DNA of 64,000 nt from Uloborus plumipes. Taxonomy: Eukaryota > Arthropoda > Arachnida > Araneae > Uloboridae. Positions 22,519-33,717 of this stretch are shown piece after piece. How positions within the stretch are numbered: the first letter of the stretch is position 1; the number at the start of each line of letters is the position of its first letter. Under the pieces are notes generated by a model, which made no database searches, had not been told where the DNA came from, and saw only the letters and a list, made by a program, of their open reading frames with translations. The stretch spans positions 160,671 through 224,670 of the forward strand of contig JAXGGA010000470.1 of assembly GCA_038373865.1 (NCBI GenBank), in the 5' to 3' direction. A program made the position numbers and the translations under genes.

Positions 22519-23125
22519 CACTGCAAAAAAATAGATGTTGTTTTTACAGTATAATATAGCTAATTTTATAGTAATTTTACAGTATAAACTAGAATTGCTG
22601 ATTTACAGTATTTAACTGTAAATTTGCTAGTTCTCAGTAATAAACTGTAAAATTGCTAGTTTACAGTAGTAAGCTGTAAAATTGCTAGTTTACAGAAATA
22701 AACTATAAAATTGATATTTTACAGAAATCAACTGTAAAATTGCTAGTTTACAGAAATAAACTGTAAAACTGCTAGTTTACAGAAATAAACTGTAAAATTG
22801 TTAGTCTACAGAAATAAACTGTAAAATTGTTAATCTTACAGTTTATTACTGTGTATTTTGCAGTTTAAACTTTAACCTCGTCTGCCAGTATTATACTGTT
22901 ATTTTTACGGTATAATACAGCTAATTGTATGGTAATAAACTACAAGAATGCTAATTTTACAGTAATAAGCTGCAAAACTGCTAATTTCACAGTAATAAAC
23001 TGTAAAATAGCTAGTTTTAACTGTAAAATAGCTAGTTTTACAGTTTATTACTGTGCGTTTCGTTTTAAACTGGAAGCTCTACTGCCAGTAATATCCTGTA
23101 AAAACAAGTTTATTTTTTTGCGCTG
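22519..23125. mobile_element. CACTG-minisatellite MITE, copy C (expanded)
   Basis: Tip CACTGCAAAAAAATAGATG after TA (22517-22518); right end TATTTTTTTGCGCTG. The body is the most expanded in the window: at least seven near-tandem units of about 29 bp (AAATTGCTAGTTTACAGAAA plus TAAACTGT) between 22600 and 22850. A second half-element begins at about 22905. Unit-to-unit variation is small, which suggests recent expansion. Confidence 0.85.
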
Positions 23126-24064
23126 TTGGGAGTCTTCTATTATACATTGTCTTCGGAGCTCGGAAGAAAATGAAGAACATTGACTAACTTATGCAAATTG
23201 GATGTATGTAATTGCAGATAAATTAACATTTTATATTAATGAATAAAAAGATAAAATGTTAATTTAATTACATATTTAAATACTTGACTCTACTGAATAC
23301 ATTAAACGAAGGGCTCGTGGCTCCTTAAGTGGGTGCCGTGGTACCCTGGAGTACCGCAGGATGATACTATATTACCATGGTATTCGGAACTTGTGACTTA
23401 AGTGTATTTTTTTACACTGATCGCCTACTGCAACATTATTCCCATAGCAAACTGAAGTAATTTTATTCAAAAATACTTTGTGTGTCTTTTTCTTAAAAAA
23501 AAAGTTTTAAAATTTTTGCTTACGAGATGAAGGAATAAATTAAACACTAGTTAATGGAAAATTGTAATTAAATTTTTTTTCCTGTGGAAGGGGCCCTTAT
23601 CCAATCTCCCCTAAAATCCGATATTGGGGGGAAAGGGGTAACCTCCAAATCTTTCCTCGCTGAGTCTCTAATATCCGATTTCTGTACATTGCTTGTGATG
23701 CTATTAAAATCCATTGCGATATTAACAATGATTTTCCCTTGAACTTGTAATTTCCACAATCTTCTAAGAGTTTATGACTTAAAAAACTGGTAAACGAACA
23801 ATTCAATAACTTTCGCTTGGGAGAAGAACTTGATAAAAAATGAGCTAATCCACCAACAAGGACATTTTTCATTAAATACTGCCAACAAACTATTCCATTA
23901 ATAAGCTGTTTCCCCGGTTACTTTAAAACAACACGACTCTGTTTACTTCTGGAAATGCTATCCGGCCCAGACAGATTCAACAATCGTTACTTGAGCAACC
24001 CAGATCGTTAGTTATCTACAGGTTTAATGACTGTCTCATTTTCATTATCTGTTGCTACAATCAG
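23126..24064. other. Unassigned A/T-rich stretch
   Basis: No TIR pairs or coding signal. A G-rich patch at 23590-23640 reads TTGGGGGGAAAGGGG. Confidence 0.3.
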
Positions 24065-24184
24065 CTGGCTTCAGCAGTTACTGGAAGCAATAATTGCAGT
24101 AGATCCTATGAAAGGGGGAGATTTCACAGCCTCGGCAATGACACTGTCAACTGGAAGCTTTTGTCTGGCGATTATGAATCGTGA
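24065..24184 (+). CDS. Weak candidate terminal exon (39 codons)
   Basis: A pyrimidine-rich run and CAG (ending 24064) precede 39 open codons to TGA at 24182-24184, reading LASAVTGSNNCSRSYERGRF then HSLGNDTVNWKLLSGDYES. The frame is also open upstream to about 24013. The composition looks protein-like but there is no second line of evidence and no recognised family. It could be chance. Confidence 0.2.
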   Translation: MASAVTGSNNCSRSYERGRFHSLGNDTVNWKLLSGDYES

Positions 24185-24530
24185 GCAGTTTTACAATTGG
24201 AATTGCTGGTGGTAACTTTTAGGACTCTTGGACAGTTGAACAATCTGGAGCGAAAGGAGAGTTTAGTCTGCTTGATAACTTGTCGTGTTTAATAGTGCAT
24301 TTAAAACACAAATATTTAGTTTTTATTTTAGAGAAGGATAAGCTTCCTATGAGATAAGCTTCCTAAAAATAATTCTAAATACACTTGACTGAAAGTTGCT
24401 TGACTAAGATTATTGAAAAATTAAAGAAATCTAGCTGAAAGTTACAATTATACTTATTTAATTATAATAACAATAAGTATGCAACCATGGGAAGAAAAAT
24501 AAAAGAAAGAAAGAAAGAAAAAAGAAAAAA

Positions 24531-25075
24531 AAAACGCTGATAAAATTTTCTTAAAACGCGAAAAGAAATTTGCTCCTAAAATCAAAGTTGAACTTGACTG
24601 TTTCGGAAAACAAGAGCTCTGCCCTATATATGACTCTTAAAATGATCAGTCTGATGAAAATCTGCGTAATTCAACAGAGCTTTGAGTGTCAATTTTATCT
24701 TAAATTTATCATCCAGGTGAGGGAGGGAAGAATTTTTTCTCTATTCCCCTTCAAAATTCATATTATGTACTATAATTTTTTCAGTCACAATTAGAGTTAT
24801 CAAGAATAAAAATGCAATCAAGCAAAAACAAAAATCACGGATATCTTCTTTAAACTCGAGAAGAAAGCTTGAAATCAATGCTGATTCTGACTCTTTCGGC
24901 AAGCAGAGCTCTGTCCATGAGAAAGAATAAAGCGAGCCTACATATCACTCTTTAAATGACCAGTCTTATGAAAATCTGCGAAATTCAACAGAGCTTTGGG
25001 TGGCAATCTCACCCCTGCCATCTTCAATTTATCATCCAGGTGAGGGAGGGAAGGATTTTTCTCCAAATTCCCCTC
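24531..25075. repeat. Diverged tandem duplication (~320-bp period)
   Basis: Two blocks align: AAATTCAACAGAGCTTTG and ATCATCCAGGTGAGGGAGGG recur at about 24717 and 25040, together with AAGAGCTCTG/AGCAGAGCTCTG and ATGAAAATCTGCG. The shared CCAG|GTGAGG looks like a donor, but no open frame is common to both copies. No transposon ends. Confidence 0.6.
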
Positions 25076-25080
25076 TTGTC

Positions 25081-27315
25081 TATTCCCTCCATTGGTCTAC
25101 TATGTCTACGATGCGACACGCAAGGCCCAAAACAAACGAAAACCCCTAACTTTGTTCCCGCATTTGTAGTATTTTTTCACTTTTTTAGAACGTTCAAATG
25201 GGAGGTTTTGGGGGGAAAGCTTCCAGGGAAATGTCAGTTTGTTCGGTATGCGATTTTTTCCCCCTGCTAGCTAGAGGAGCTAAAAGAAATGGACTAGGTA
25301 AAGAAAAATGATTCCGCTGCAAGAGATCGATGCAGTGTGCGAACAAAGTTTTTCATGAATTTCTTGAATATTTTAGGTTGATTTTGGGTTGCTCTCACTT
25401 TTATTTGGAGCAAATTCATTTTTCATTTATAGACTCTTGCCATTTAGACATCAAGATATGCATCCATTTTTGCGATTCCTTGATGGTTAGTTTTGTTGAA
25501 AATTATTCGCACAAATTAGTTTTGAAATTGTAAAGGAGTTATTGCGTAGGGAGTTTGCCCCCATCTGAAAATCTATAAAACAAAAGTAGAAATATGAAAT
25601 TGCGGACCGTTGTTTTCTTATGGTTATCCCTTATTACCAGCTTAAAAAAAGGAGTATGGGTGAATACTCTTCAAATAGGAAATATTCCCTGAAACTCACA
25701 AACGAAGTTTTCAAAATACATTTTCACCGTATCTTTGCTGTACTTGTACATAAAGCGTAGATTATGAAAAATATCATACAACACTGTCTCTTGCAAACAG
25801 ATTTCGTTGATGTGTCTGTGTTTGAATATCGTATAAGAGTAACCTTTTAGCTTTGCTTCAATTATTTATTGACGATTTCAGTCTCGCTTCTATTACTTTT
25901 TATATCTCGTTGAATAAAAACAAGAGAGTTTATTAAAATTATTTAACCGTTTAGGTAATCTGTCGACACATTGAGTGCAGTTTTTTTTAAACTTAAAAAT
26001 GAGTACCGAAAATCTACTCAAAAATGAAAACGTTATAAAAATTAAATAAATGAACTCATAAATTAAATTAAGACTTTGCCCATGAAAGGAAGACAAATGA
26101 TAATATTAATTTAAGAAATTTATACGCTTAAGACGGGAAGAAAGCATGAGACAATTTTATTGTTGATGTATTTTTTTATGTTTTTCAATTTTGCTTTAGA
26201 TGAAAATTGTGAGCTCGATCTGCACCGCGGATTGAAAACTCTAGTTGCACGATTGTGCATAAAAATCGGTTACATGTGACTATTTTTTCTCTAAAACATA
26301 TTTCCCCCCCATGTTCAGACATGTAATAAAATAGTCTTCAAAGTTCGCTGGACTTGCTTTTTTTTTAATCCTTAAAAAATCCCCAAAATATCGTTTCCCC
26401 CCCCCCCCCCAGCCTTCTGAAACAATATCCCTCTTAAACCGCGTATTATTTCTTCAACTTGATATACATTAACGGGGTATGACATAGTTGCTTTCTTTTA
26501 TTGCTTTGTAACACTTTTCGCAGGTGATATACAATTCGCGCATATCTTGATTTATATGCAACATCTACTTTTAACCAAATTCGCTGTGATGAGCGATGAA
26601 GATACTAAAGCCGGAAACTGGTTTTTAGGATGCGGGTGAAAAAAAGATTTTTTTTTCATCTTTTTTTCCCGTAGTTGCCACTTAAACTCGGTCTGCAAGC
26701 GACATAAAAGTAGCTCTGTTTCGGTAGCGGAGGGTCTGCAATTTTCCAACCCCATTTCCCTGTCTGGCATCTGTTCTGAATTCAGCTCCCTGAGTCGCGT
26801 TGACTGTTTGTTAAATATAGGTTACATATCTCTACGGTATGTGCTTCTTCTTTTTTTCTTTCGTTCTCTCTTTCTAAGTTAACTACTGATCACCTAGAAC
26901 CATGGCGACACTGATGGGGAGGAGTACTCCACCCCCCGGAAATCCTACCCCCTGCAGTTTGGGCGATTTTATTTCTTGTTTAATGTTGTTCACTGTTCGT
27001 TATATTTTCATTTTCGGCGTTTTCTTTCCTAGTTCCTTGCTTCTTGTTTATTTTAGTCCTTTATTTATTAGTGGAGAAAGCCCTTGAGCCTCACACAATC
27101 CAAGAAAATTAGAACCAGGCTTTTCTAAAAGTTTTAAATCATAGAAGAAACAAAAATTTTCTGAAAGTAATTAGCTATATTCATGATCGTAAATGTTAAT
27201 ACACTTTCGTGCGCGAACTTTCGAAAAAAATTAATTTTTAAAAAATAGCGTCTCATTATAGATTTATTCGTTAAATTATTTCTTACGAAAGAATCATTTT
27301 TCTGCAAACTTAAAG
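25081..27315. other. Unassigned stretch, no supported gene
   Basis: Contains a C14 tract at about 26398-26411 and a short GC-richer patch at 26890-26960 with an ATGG start-like context but no donor or conserved frame. Otherwise A/T-rich. Confidence 0.3.
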
Positions 27316-27445
27316 TCAGTTGCCCCTTCCCCCGGCTTTGAGAAATTATTGTATTGGGTGTGGCTTTTGTTGTTTTTTGATATAATATGCATTAATTTTT
27401 ACTCTTTACCCCTCTGACCCGGAAAATTTTGAAATTACGTCCCTG
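27316..27445. mobile_element. Diverged, left-truncated hAT MITE related to 3003-3163
   Basis: GTCAGTTGCCCCTTCCCCCG, GGCTTTGAGAAAT and the right end GAAATTACGTCCCTG align with 3003-3163; the G-rich left tip is missing. ACTTAAA/ACTTGAA flanks may be a decayed target duplication. Confidence 0.6.
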
Positions 27446-27750
27446 ACTTGAATATTTGTAGCAACCCATGATATCGCATCCATATTTTTTTTTTTTTTTT
27501 GATGTGTCAACATTGGGAGGCAGTGTGCAAGCTCTTAGTCAGTGAAAAAATTCCACGGGTAAAGGGCTGTACTGATTTTTTTATTTCATAGACGCCATTT
27601 TCTGCTTTTGATGCTAGCGCCACCCGCACCGCCTTTGCTAACATTGTACCAAAGAGATAGATAAGATAATGATCAAAGTAAAGAAAAGAATTAAAATCTT
27701 AAATAATTTTTTTACATAAATTTCTTGACTGTACAAGACTTGAGAAACAT

Positions 27751-27948
27751 CCTGCATTTCAAAAGATAAACTGTTGCTTTTACAGTATAATACTGGCTGC
27801 TGAATCTCCAGTTTAAAACAGTAAAATGCACAGTAATAAATTAAAATTAGCAATTTTACAATTTATTACTGTGCATTTTACAGTTTTAAACTGGAACCTC
27901 GGCTACCAGCATTTTACTGGAATAACAACAGTTTATTTTTTTGCAGTG
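27751..27948. mobile_element. CACTG-minisatellite MITE, copy D (minimal palindromic form)
   Basis: CTGTTGCTTTTACAGTATAA at the left mirrors ...TACTGGAATAACAACAG at the right, and GTAAAATGCACAGTAATAA mirrors TTATTACTGTGCATTTTAC at the centre. The whole element is close to one fold-back hairpin of about 95-bp arms without the tandem expansion seen in copy C. The right tip is TTTGCAGTG. Confidence 0.75.
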
Positions 27949-28117
27949 TGTATGCTGACCACTTTTCTAGTAAAACTTCCTTTTAGAATTGAAAATATCT
28001 TTATCAAACACATTGCAGCTGAATGATTTCCATGAGTAATTCACGCTACTGCCTATGACAATGTCAGCTGATTTTCAGTTATTCAATATTTATAAATACT
28101 ATTATTATTGTTGTCTT

Positions 28118-30098
28118 TAGGGATGCACCGATAAGCGAATTGGCCGATTATCGATTACCGTTTAATCGGCTGTTGATAATCTGCCGATTAATGATAAAGA
28201 TGCTCATTTTTAATGCTACCAATTTCACCATCACTTTTTTTCTTCTAACTTTCACAATTCCGATTTTAGAAATAGTTAATAATTTATTTCTGACAGAAAA
28301 ATCATTTTTTTTTTCTTTCTCCTAATTTTCCCAAAACATTTTCAAAATTTTAACTAATTTTCATATTATTGCTAATAAAATTACATTAACACAAAACATT
28401 AGTAGCAATTATGTTAACTAGACATAAACATTTTTTTAAAAGCAGAGCACTCTAATTTAAGGGTACTTTTCAGTAAACTTTCATTTTTAATTATTAACAG
28501 GCATTTAATTCAAGACTTCTATTCTTTGAAAAATCTATGGATTATCTAAAGCCACTGTGCTAAAGAGAAAAGAATCGCCACATGAAAAATGTAGCAGCAT
28601 TCTCTATCTTAATATATAAAAATTACGTGTCCCTGTGTTTGTGGCCAATGGACTCCTCAGCTACTGAACCGATTTTAACCAAATTTCCACGCAGTTTCAG
28701 TTTGGTCCAACTTAAATGATAGGATAGTTTTTATCTCCATTTAGGACCGCAAAATATTTTTTGTTGCAAATTATCTATGTAGCTAAAATGTCTTATTGAC
28801 TAAGCCTTTTTACTAAGCCTTTTTTGACACTTCCATGGCTGAGCGACATAAAGCACACGTTCTGGCAGCTTCCGGAGCGCAGAAAACAGGTTGTAAGTTA
28901 GCGATGCGTTGAGTGTTATTTGACTTTTTTGTGAAGTAAATTATAAACAAACGCGTTACTTCCCTTGAAATTTATATGTGATAAGCTGTCAGAAACGATT
29001 GTCACTTAAGAGTTTTTAACGCCTCTGAGGCTGAGAGTTGGAAAGCGCTTAGTGGGATAGTTCTTGGACTGCATTTAAGTGGCTGTTTTTCTTACTACTA
29101 TTACATATAAAAAAGTTTGTTTGGATGGATTTATGGATGGAGCAGTCAGTTGATAAGCAGTCCGAAAAAATTATCTTTTTAACTAAGCCTTTTTTGAGCC
29201 TCTGTCGCCGGGCGACATAAAGCACATGTTCTGACAGCTTCTGGAGCGCAGTAAAATAGGTTGTAAATACAGAAACAATAATGGATGATTAATGTAGGTA
29301 CTTTTTTTTTCGTATTTTCTAATGAAAAAAACTTAATAAATTCAAAAATTTGCTTATTTATTGCCTTTAAATCGGGGTTCGCCGGGTCAGCTATAGTATT
29401 TGTATATTTCTCCAAAATAGGGAAAATAATTTATTGAAAAATTTAAATAAACACTGAGAATATTTTTCAATATTTCATTCCTTGAATTATTTGTTTTATT
29501 TTCTTTCTTTATTTATTGTTTACTTATTAGACTTTCCTACCATATGTTACGCTTACGTAAGTAGAAAATTATTTTTTTATAGTATATAAATTTATTCATC
29601 GTACTTTCTTGTTTATAGCATGCATGAGTTAGTTTTATTTAAAACATTTTTTCCATCGGTTGATCGGTAAAATTTGACTGATTGTAAATAAAATGAACGA
29701 TTCATGTTTTCGCATTCTAATTGAAAAGTTCAGGCGTTAAATAAATCCTTATAACGTCATATGAATAGCAGCTGTAAGAGATATCTTTGAATATTCCATT
29801 CCGTTTTACGCACCAGTAGTAACAACTACTTCAGTTCATTAACTGTTTGTTTTGTTTTTACTCTGCACACCTTCATAACTGCTACAATTTGTAGTAAAGT
29901 TTGCAGAAAATTATATTTGTTTTATCTTAATTAAATTCTTCACCGCAGTTTCTTGGGGAAAGTATACTTTGAAAAATAAAATAAAATAAATAATTTTTCC
30001 GCCGATTAATCGGCACAATTTTGCCGGTTATTAATAATCGGCAAAGGGGCAGATTATGGCCGATAAATCGGTACTTCCGATTAATCGGTGCATCCCTA
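28118..30098. mobile_element. hAT-like TAGGGATGCACCGAT element, copy 1 (carries Helitron)
   Basis: Starts TAGGGATGCACCGATAAGCG and ends ATCGGTGCATCCCTA; CCGATTAATCGG and related palindromes recur at both ends. It shares interior blocks with the copy at 56272-57501 (e.g. TTTTCACAATTCCGATTTTAG / TTTTGCAATTCCGAATATAG). Its flanking octamers do not match convincingly. No transposase ORF. About 790 bp of the interior is a later Helitron insertion. Confidence 0.75.
28603..29395 (+). mobile_element. Non-autonomous Helitron nested in the hAT-like element
   Basis: 5' end TCTATCTTAATATATAAAAA with GGACTCCTCAGCTACTGAAC and ACCGATTTTAACCAAATTT nearby; 3' end GGTTCGCCGGGTCAGCTATAGT. These match the typical termini of non-autonomous animal Helitrons (TC start, subterminal GC hairpin, CTAG-like end). 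Internally a block of about 80 bp (GCGACATAAAGCACA(C/T)GTTC) is present twice (about 28850 and 29212). No Rep/helicase ORF. The sister hAT copy at 56272-57501 lacks it. Confidence 0.7.
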
Positions 30099-30130
30099 AT
30101 TTTGTTGTTGTTTCTTGCTTATTTTTCTCT

Positions 30131-30131
<1 letters not shown>

Positions 30132-30170
<39 letters not shown>

Positions 30171-30171
30171 C
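30132..30171. repeat. (ATT)n microsatellite
   Basis: About 13 ATT units followed by TTTATTTATTT. The overlapping 'ORFs' encoding poly-Tyr or poly-Leu are artefacts of this repeat. Confidence 0.9.
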
Positions 30172-31219
30172 ATTTATTTATTTATTTTTGCATTGCAGTT
30201 TCCTTTTTTGCCAAAATTCGGTTAAAAAAAGTTCAAAAAATAAATACTGATAGTAAAATCAAGAAGTAAACCTCCAGCTATTTGACGATCTATTGGGTAA
30301 AATCGTTTCTTTAAATTCTTCTGCTCATTGAAGGATTATTTTTGCCACGATTCTTTGGTTCAACATAAAAAAAGCATTTAAAAAAATAAACTCGGTCTCT
30401 TTTGTAGCTACGTTCCAAAAACGATTTTCTCCGAGTGTTCTTTTAAATATTTTCTACTTCCTAACTTTTTTGCTTTATGTTTCGTAGGGGGTGCATTTTT
30501 CTATCGGCTTAATGACAATAAAATCTAGGAAGAGACATTTTTTCTTCCATTGTCTAGCAAAACGGAAGTTGTACCCAAAAAATATGTGGGTGGAATCATA
30601 AGGCGGGGCTCGCCCCATACTAAATTAGAGTTAAACCTTTGGAAAAACTTGGAAGCCTTGTTTATCAGCCTTAAGCATTTCCCACGACGTTGCCAAGGCA
30701 TTTGTGTCTAAAAACAACCGGTTTTTTGAAATGCTTTAGTGAAAATAAACCGTCAATATACAAGATATTTTTTGCATGATTGCGTTTTTTCAGCTGAAGG
30801 TTTTTTCTCCAAAAGAACCATTTCTTCAGCTACAAGTGCGAGTCGGTATTTCATATGAGAAGCAGTTTTTTTTTTCTCCCTCTCTTCTGCCATCTAGCTT
30901 AATGTTACTTAAGTAAACTGTGTTTCGCGGTTTCTTTTCCAAAAGAAAGAAAAAGAAAAAGTCGAAAAGAAAAAAAAGGCAATGTGAAAGATGGCAAAGA
31001 GGAAAAAACCCTCATTAAGGAGAAATTTAAAAATATTTATCCCACGTCTCTTTGTAACTGAAGCTTGAAGTGCTATTGACCGTTCTTGAATATTTTGTCA
31101 TCTGTTTCTAATAGGAGAAATAAATAAAACTCCTTATTTCTGGGTTTTCTTTTTGGATCATGTTTTTTTCTTTTCCGGCTAAAATGAACACAGGCTTTTT
31201 ATTGTGTTACTTTTCTGGC
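30172..31219. other. A/T-rich stretch, no gene seen
   Basis: Small hairpin GCGGGGCTCGCCCC near 30605; purine/pyrimidine-biased runs at 30870-31000. No TIR pairs or coding signal supported. Confidence 0.3.
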
Positions 31220-31725
31220 GCGGGTGGTATTGTTTTTCTCTTTTCAAATAATAAATTCAGAATCAATGACGATTGGTTACCCCTTTCAAACTTTCTTCCG
31301 GCAGAAGAAAAAAAATTCATTAAAAATGTCCTATAATTGTTTAAAAACTTTTCTGGTGTGTTATCTTGTACTTAAATGTGGTGAATTCTGTACCATTGCG
31401 ATTGGTTGCTCTTTTATCCATCCTTTTGACCAGAGGAGAATATGTCATTTGTTTTTTTTTTTAATAATTGAAATATTTTCCTGGTGTACTGCAGTGTATT
31501 ATTTTCAAAATAATAATTCTAGTAATAATAATAAAATAAATAAAATAAAATAAAATTTAAAATGTTTTCTTTTTCTGGTGTGTTGTCTAACATTTAGTTG
31601 TGGTAAATTCTGAACCAATGCGATTGGTTTCTCTTTTATCCATTCTTTTGCCCAGAGGTGAATATTTCACTAGTGTTTTTTAATTGTTGAAATATTTTCC
31701 TGGTGTACTGCAGTGCACTATTTTC

Positions 31726-31770
<45 letters not shown>

Positions 31771-31860
31771 AATAAATAAAATTAGAATTAAATTAAAAAT
31801 AAAATAAAAATAAATGCATTTCGAATCCATGTGATTGACTACCCGTTTTAACCCTTCACC
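31220..31860. repeat. Diverged tandem triplication (~223-bp period) with (AAT)n tails
   Basis: TTTTCTGGTGTGTT(A/G)TCT recurs at about 31350 and 31573. (A/T)GCGATTGGTT(G/T)CTCTTTTATCC recurs at 31397 and 31620, with weaker traces at 31270 (ACGATTGGTTACCC) and 31828. The two full units end in CCTGGTGTACTGCAGTG(T/C)A followed by AAT/AATAAAT microsatellite (31726-31764 in the second). Unit plus A-rich microsatellite suggests a retroposon-like or microsatellite-seeded tandem array. Confidence 0.65.
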
Positions 31861-32990
31861 CGACTAAAGGAAGATGATTAACAAATTGTTTTTCAATTGC
31901 TTAGATAGTGTTTTGATTTTTTAGATTTTACACATATTGTCAGCACCTTTCAATCTTTCCTCAATGAAATTAAATAGCATCCCTAATTTTTTCGTAGTTG
32001 TGTAAATTCTTCTGAGATATTGATGATGCGATGTTTAACAGACCAGAGGCGCAGAGAGAGAGAAGTTCAAACACGCTCAAGACAAGAACCATTGTTTTAT
32101 TACATATTGCCAGTCCTAATATAGTAATTGAAATAGATGACAGGGCTGTTGTTTAATTTATAAGTTTTAATTAATGGTATTTACAATGCTTAACTTAAAA
32201 AAAAATCTAAATTGATAGTTTGTTTCCGATTAAAACCTGACAGAGAGAACTTAACTTCTTACCTGCCACTCATTTACCTACTGGATACAGGTTTACTGCA
32301 AGCATACATGACTACGTTTGTAAAGCTTTCAGCAAGGATGACCAAATTAATAGAGCCAAGTACCAACTGAGAAATTGGTGGACTATATCATATGGCACCA
32401 AATCTTCCAGCCTCAATATTCACTCTTCTTTTCTTCTTGCACTTTTACAGTGCAGTAAAAATTTAATTAGTTAATGCGTTTTAAATTAAACCGGGTTTTG
32501 AAGTTCTTATATTTATTCAGAGGTGTATTCTAAAGCACTTTGGCAAGTAACATGGCTATTGATAATTGAAAACTGTAATTGCTAGTTAAATTGGTTGGTT
32601 GTTTCTCAAAGTAAATAAATAAATAACAATAAAAAGTAACTATCCGGTGAATACTTTTTGTTTCGAAATGAACTAAAGTCGCGTAAATTTTTCGCATTAT
32701 TTTTAGGAAAGTGAATATCAAGAGATTCCAACCTACGGTAAACCTAAATCCTAGAAATAAAAAAAAATCCCACTTTGCATTAATTAAAAAAATAAAAAAA
32801 TACATAAGTAGTGGGTTATGGAGGGGGAGGGGGGAGAGACTAGCGCTAACAAAACCATCTGAGCTAAAGTATTATTGGCCTTCTTCCTAAAAATTTATAA
32901 TGTGGTTTTTGAGCAAAAAAAGTGAGAGATACCTTTTACATTATTTTCTACAAATCTTAGACGGATTTAACTTAGGTTACTCAGTTTATA
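31861..32990. other. A/T-rich stretch; weak minus-strand LTR-like fragment near 32035-32120
   Basis: On the minus strand AATAAAACAATGG is followed by GAGCGTGTTTGAACTTCTCT, a GCGCCTCTGG block and TGTTAAACA, reminiscent of the R-U5 end of an LTR. No matching second LTR or internal region was found, so I do not call an element. G-rich patch at 32820-32835. Confidence 0.25.
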
Positions 32991-33717
32991 GGGGAATGTG
33001 GGGCAAAGTGAAATGGTAAAAAAAAAGTTACAGTTTGCAGCGTAGCCTATCTAACAATATTTTAACTAAATTCCTAAACATATTGTTGATTCCAGTCAAA
33101 AAATAAAAAGCTGTAAACGTTAACGAAAAAAATATAGTACAAGTCAGTCTCAAAATTTGATACACATATTTCAATATTCGTGGTTTATAAAATAAAATGT
33201 CCAGTGTAGCATTTACTTAGTTCTTATAGGCAGGTTTTGATTTTAAATGTTCAGTGCAAATTGTCAAATGCACGCAGGGAAAAGTGGATGGGGCAAAGTG
33301 ATTCACTGATGTTCTTATTAATTCTTTATTTTTTAAACTTTTTTTTATTTCCGCATTTATTAATTAATTCCTTTATTCATTTATTTGTTTGTTCGTTTAC
33401 TCTTCATCACTAATTCATTTCTTCATTTAATCACACCTTCATTTACAGAAAAAATATTTTAATCATCAAGCAGAAAATGTTTAATGACAAAAAAAAAAAT
33501 TTTTTTTTCACTTTTGTCCTATGGATTTTAGAAGTGAAAATGTTTCCAAATTTTTTGAAAGTGAAAAACAACTGCCAAAAATGAAAAACAATATTTCAAC
33601 GATAGTTGTATCACGAAGTACAATATTCCTTCTTTTTGTACAGTAATTTTCAGAACACATTTCCAATTTGCCCTACAGGTAAGTTATTTTAACTATTTCA
33701 CTTTGTCTGACATTCCG
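32991..33717. mobile_element. GGGGAATGTGGGGCAAAG-type transposon, copy 2
   Basis: TA (32989-32990) then GGGGAATGTGGGGCAAAGTG; the right end TTTCACTTTGTCTGACATTCC before GTA is the inverted partner. The interior contains TTATTTATTCATTTCTTCAT-type low-complexity arrays, the reverse complement of those in copies 1 and 3, so it is inserted in the opposite orientation. The subterminal TTGCCCTACAGGTAAGTTAT is shared with copy 1 as its complement. Confidence 0.75.

Noticed and set aside
22600..22850. CRISPR-like regular repeats
   Set aside because: Units are contiguous 29-bp minisatellite repeats without unique spacers, lie between transposon tips, and the DNA is eukaryotic.
26902..27087. MATLMGRS... 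start-like ORF
   Set aside because: Good ATG context but no donor, no continuation and low-complexity hydrophobic tail; unsupported.
30021..30269. ORFs encoding poly-Tyr and poly-Leu
   Set aside because: Produced by the (ATT)n microsatellite; the same holds for the minus-strand poly-Tyr ORF at 31636-31830.
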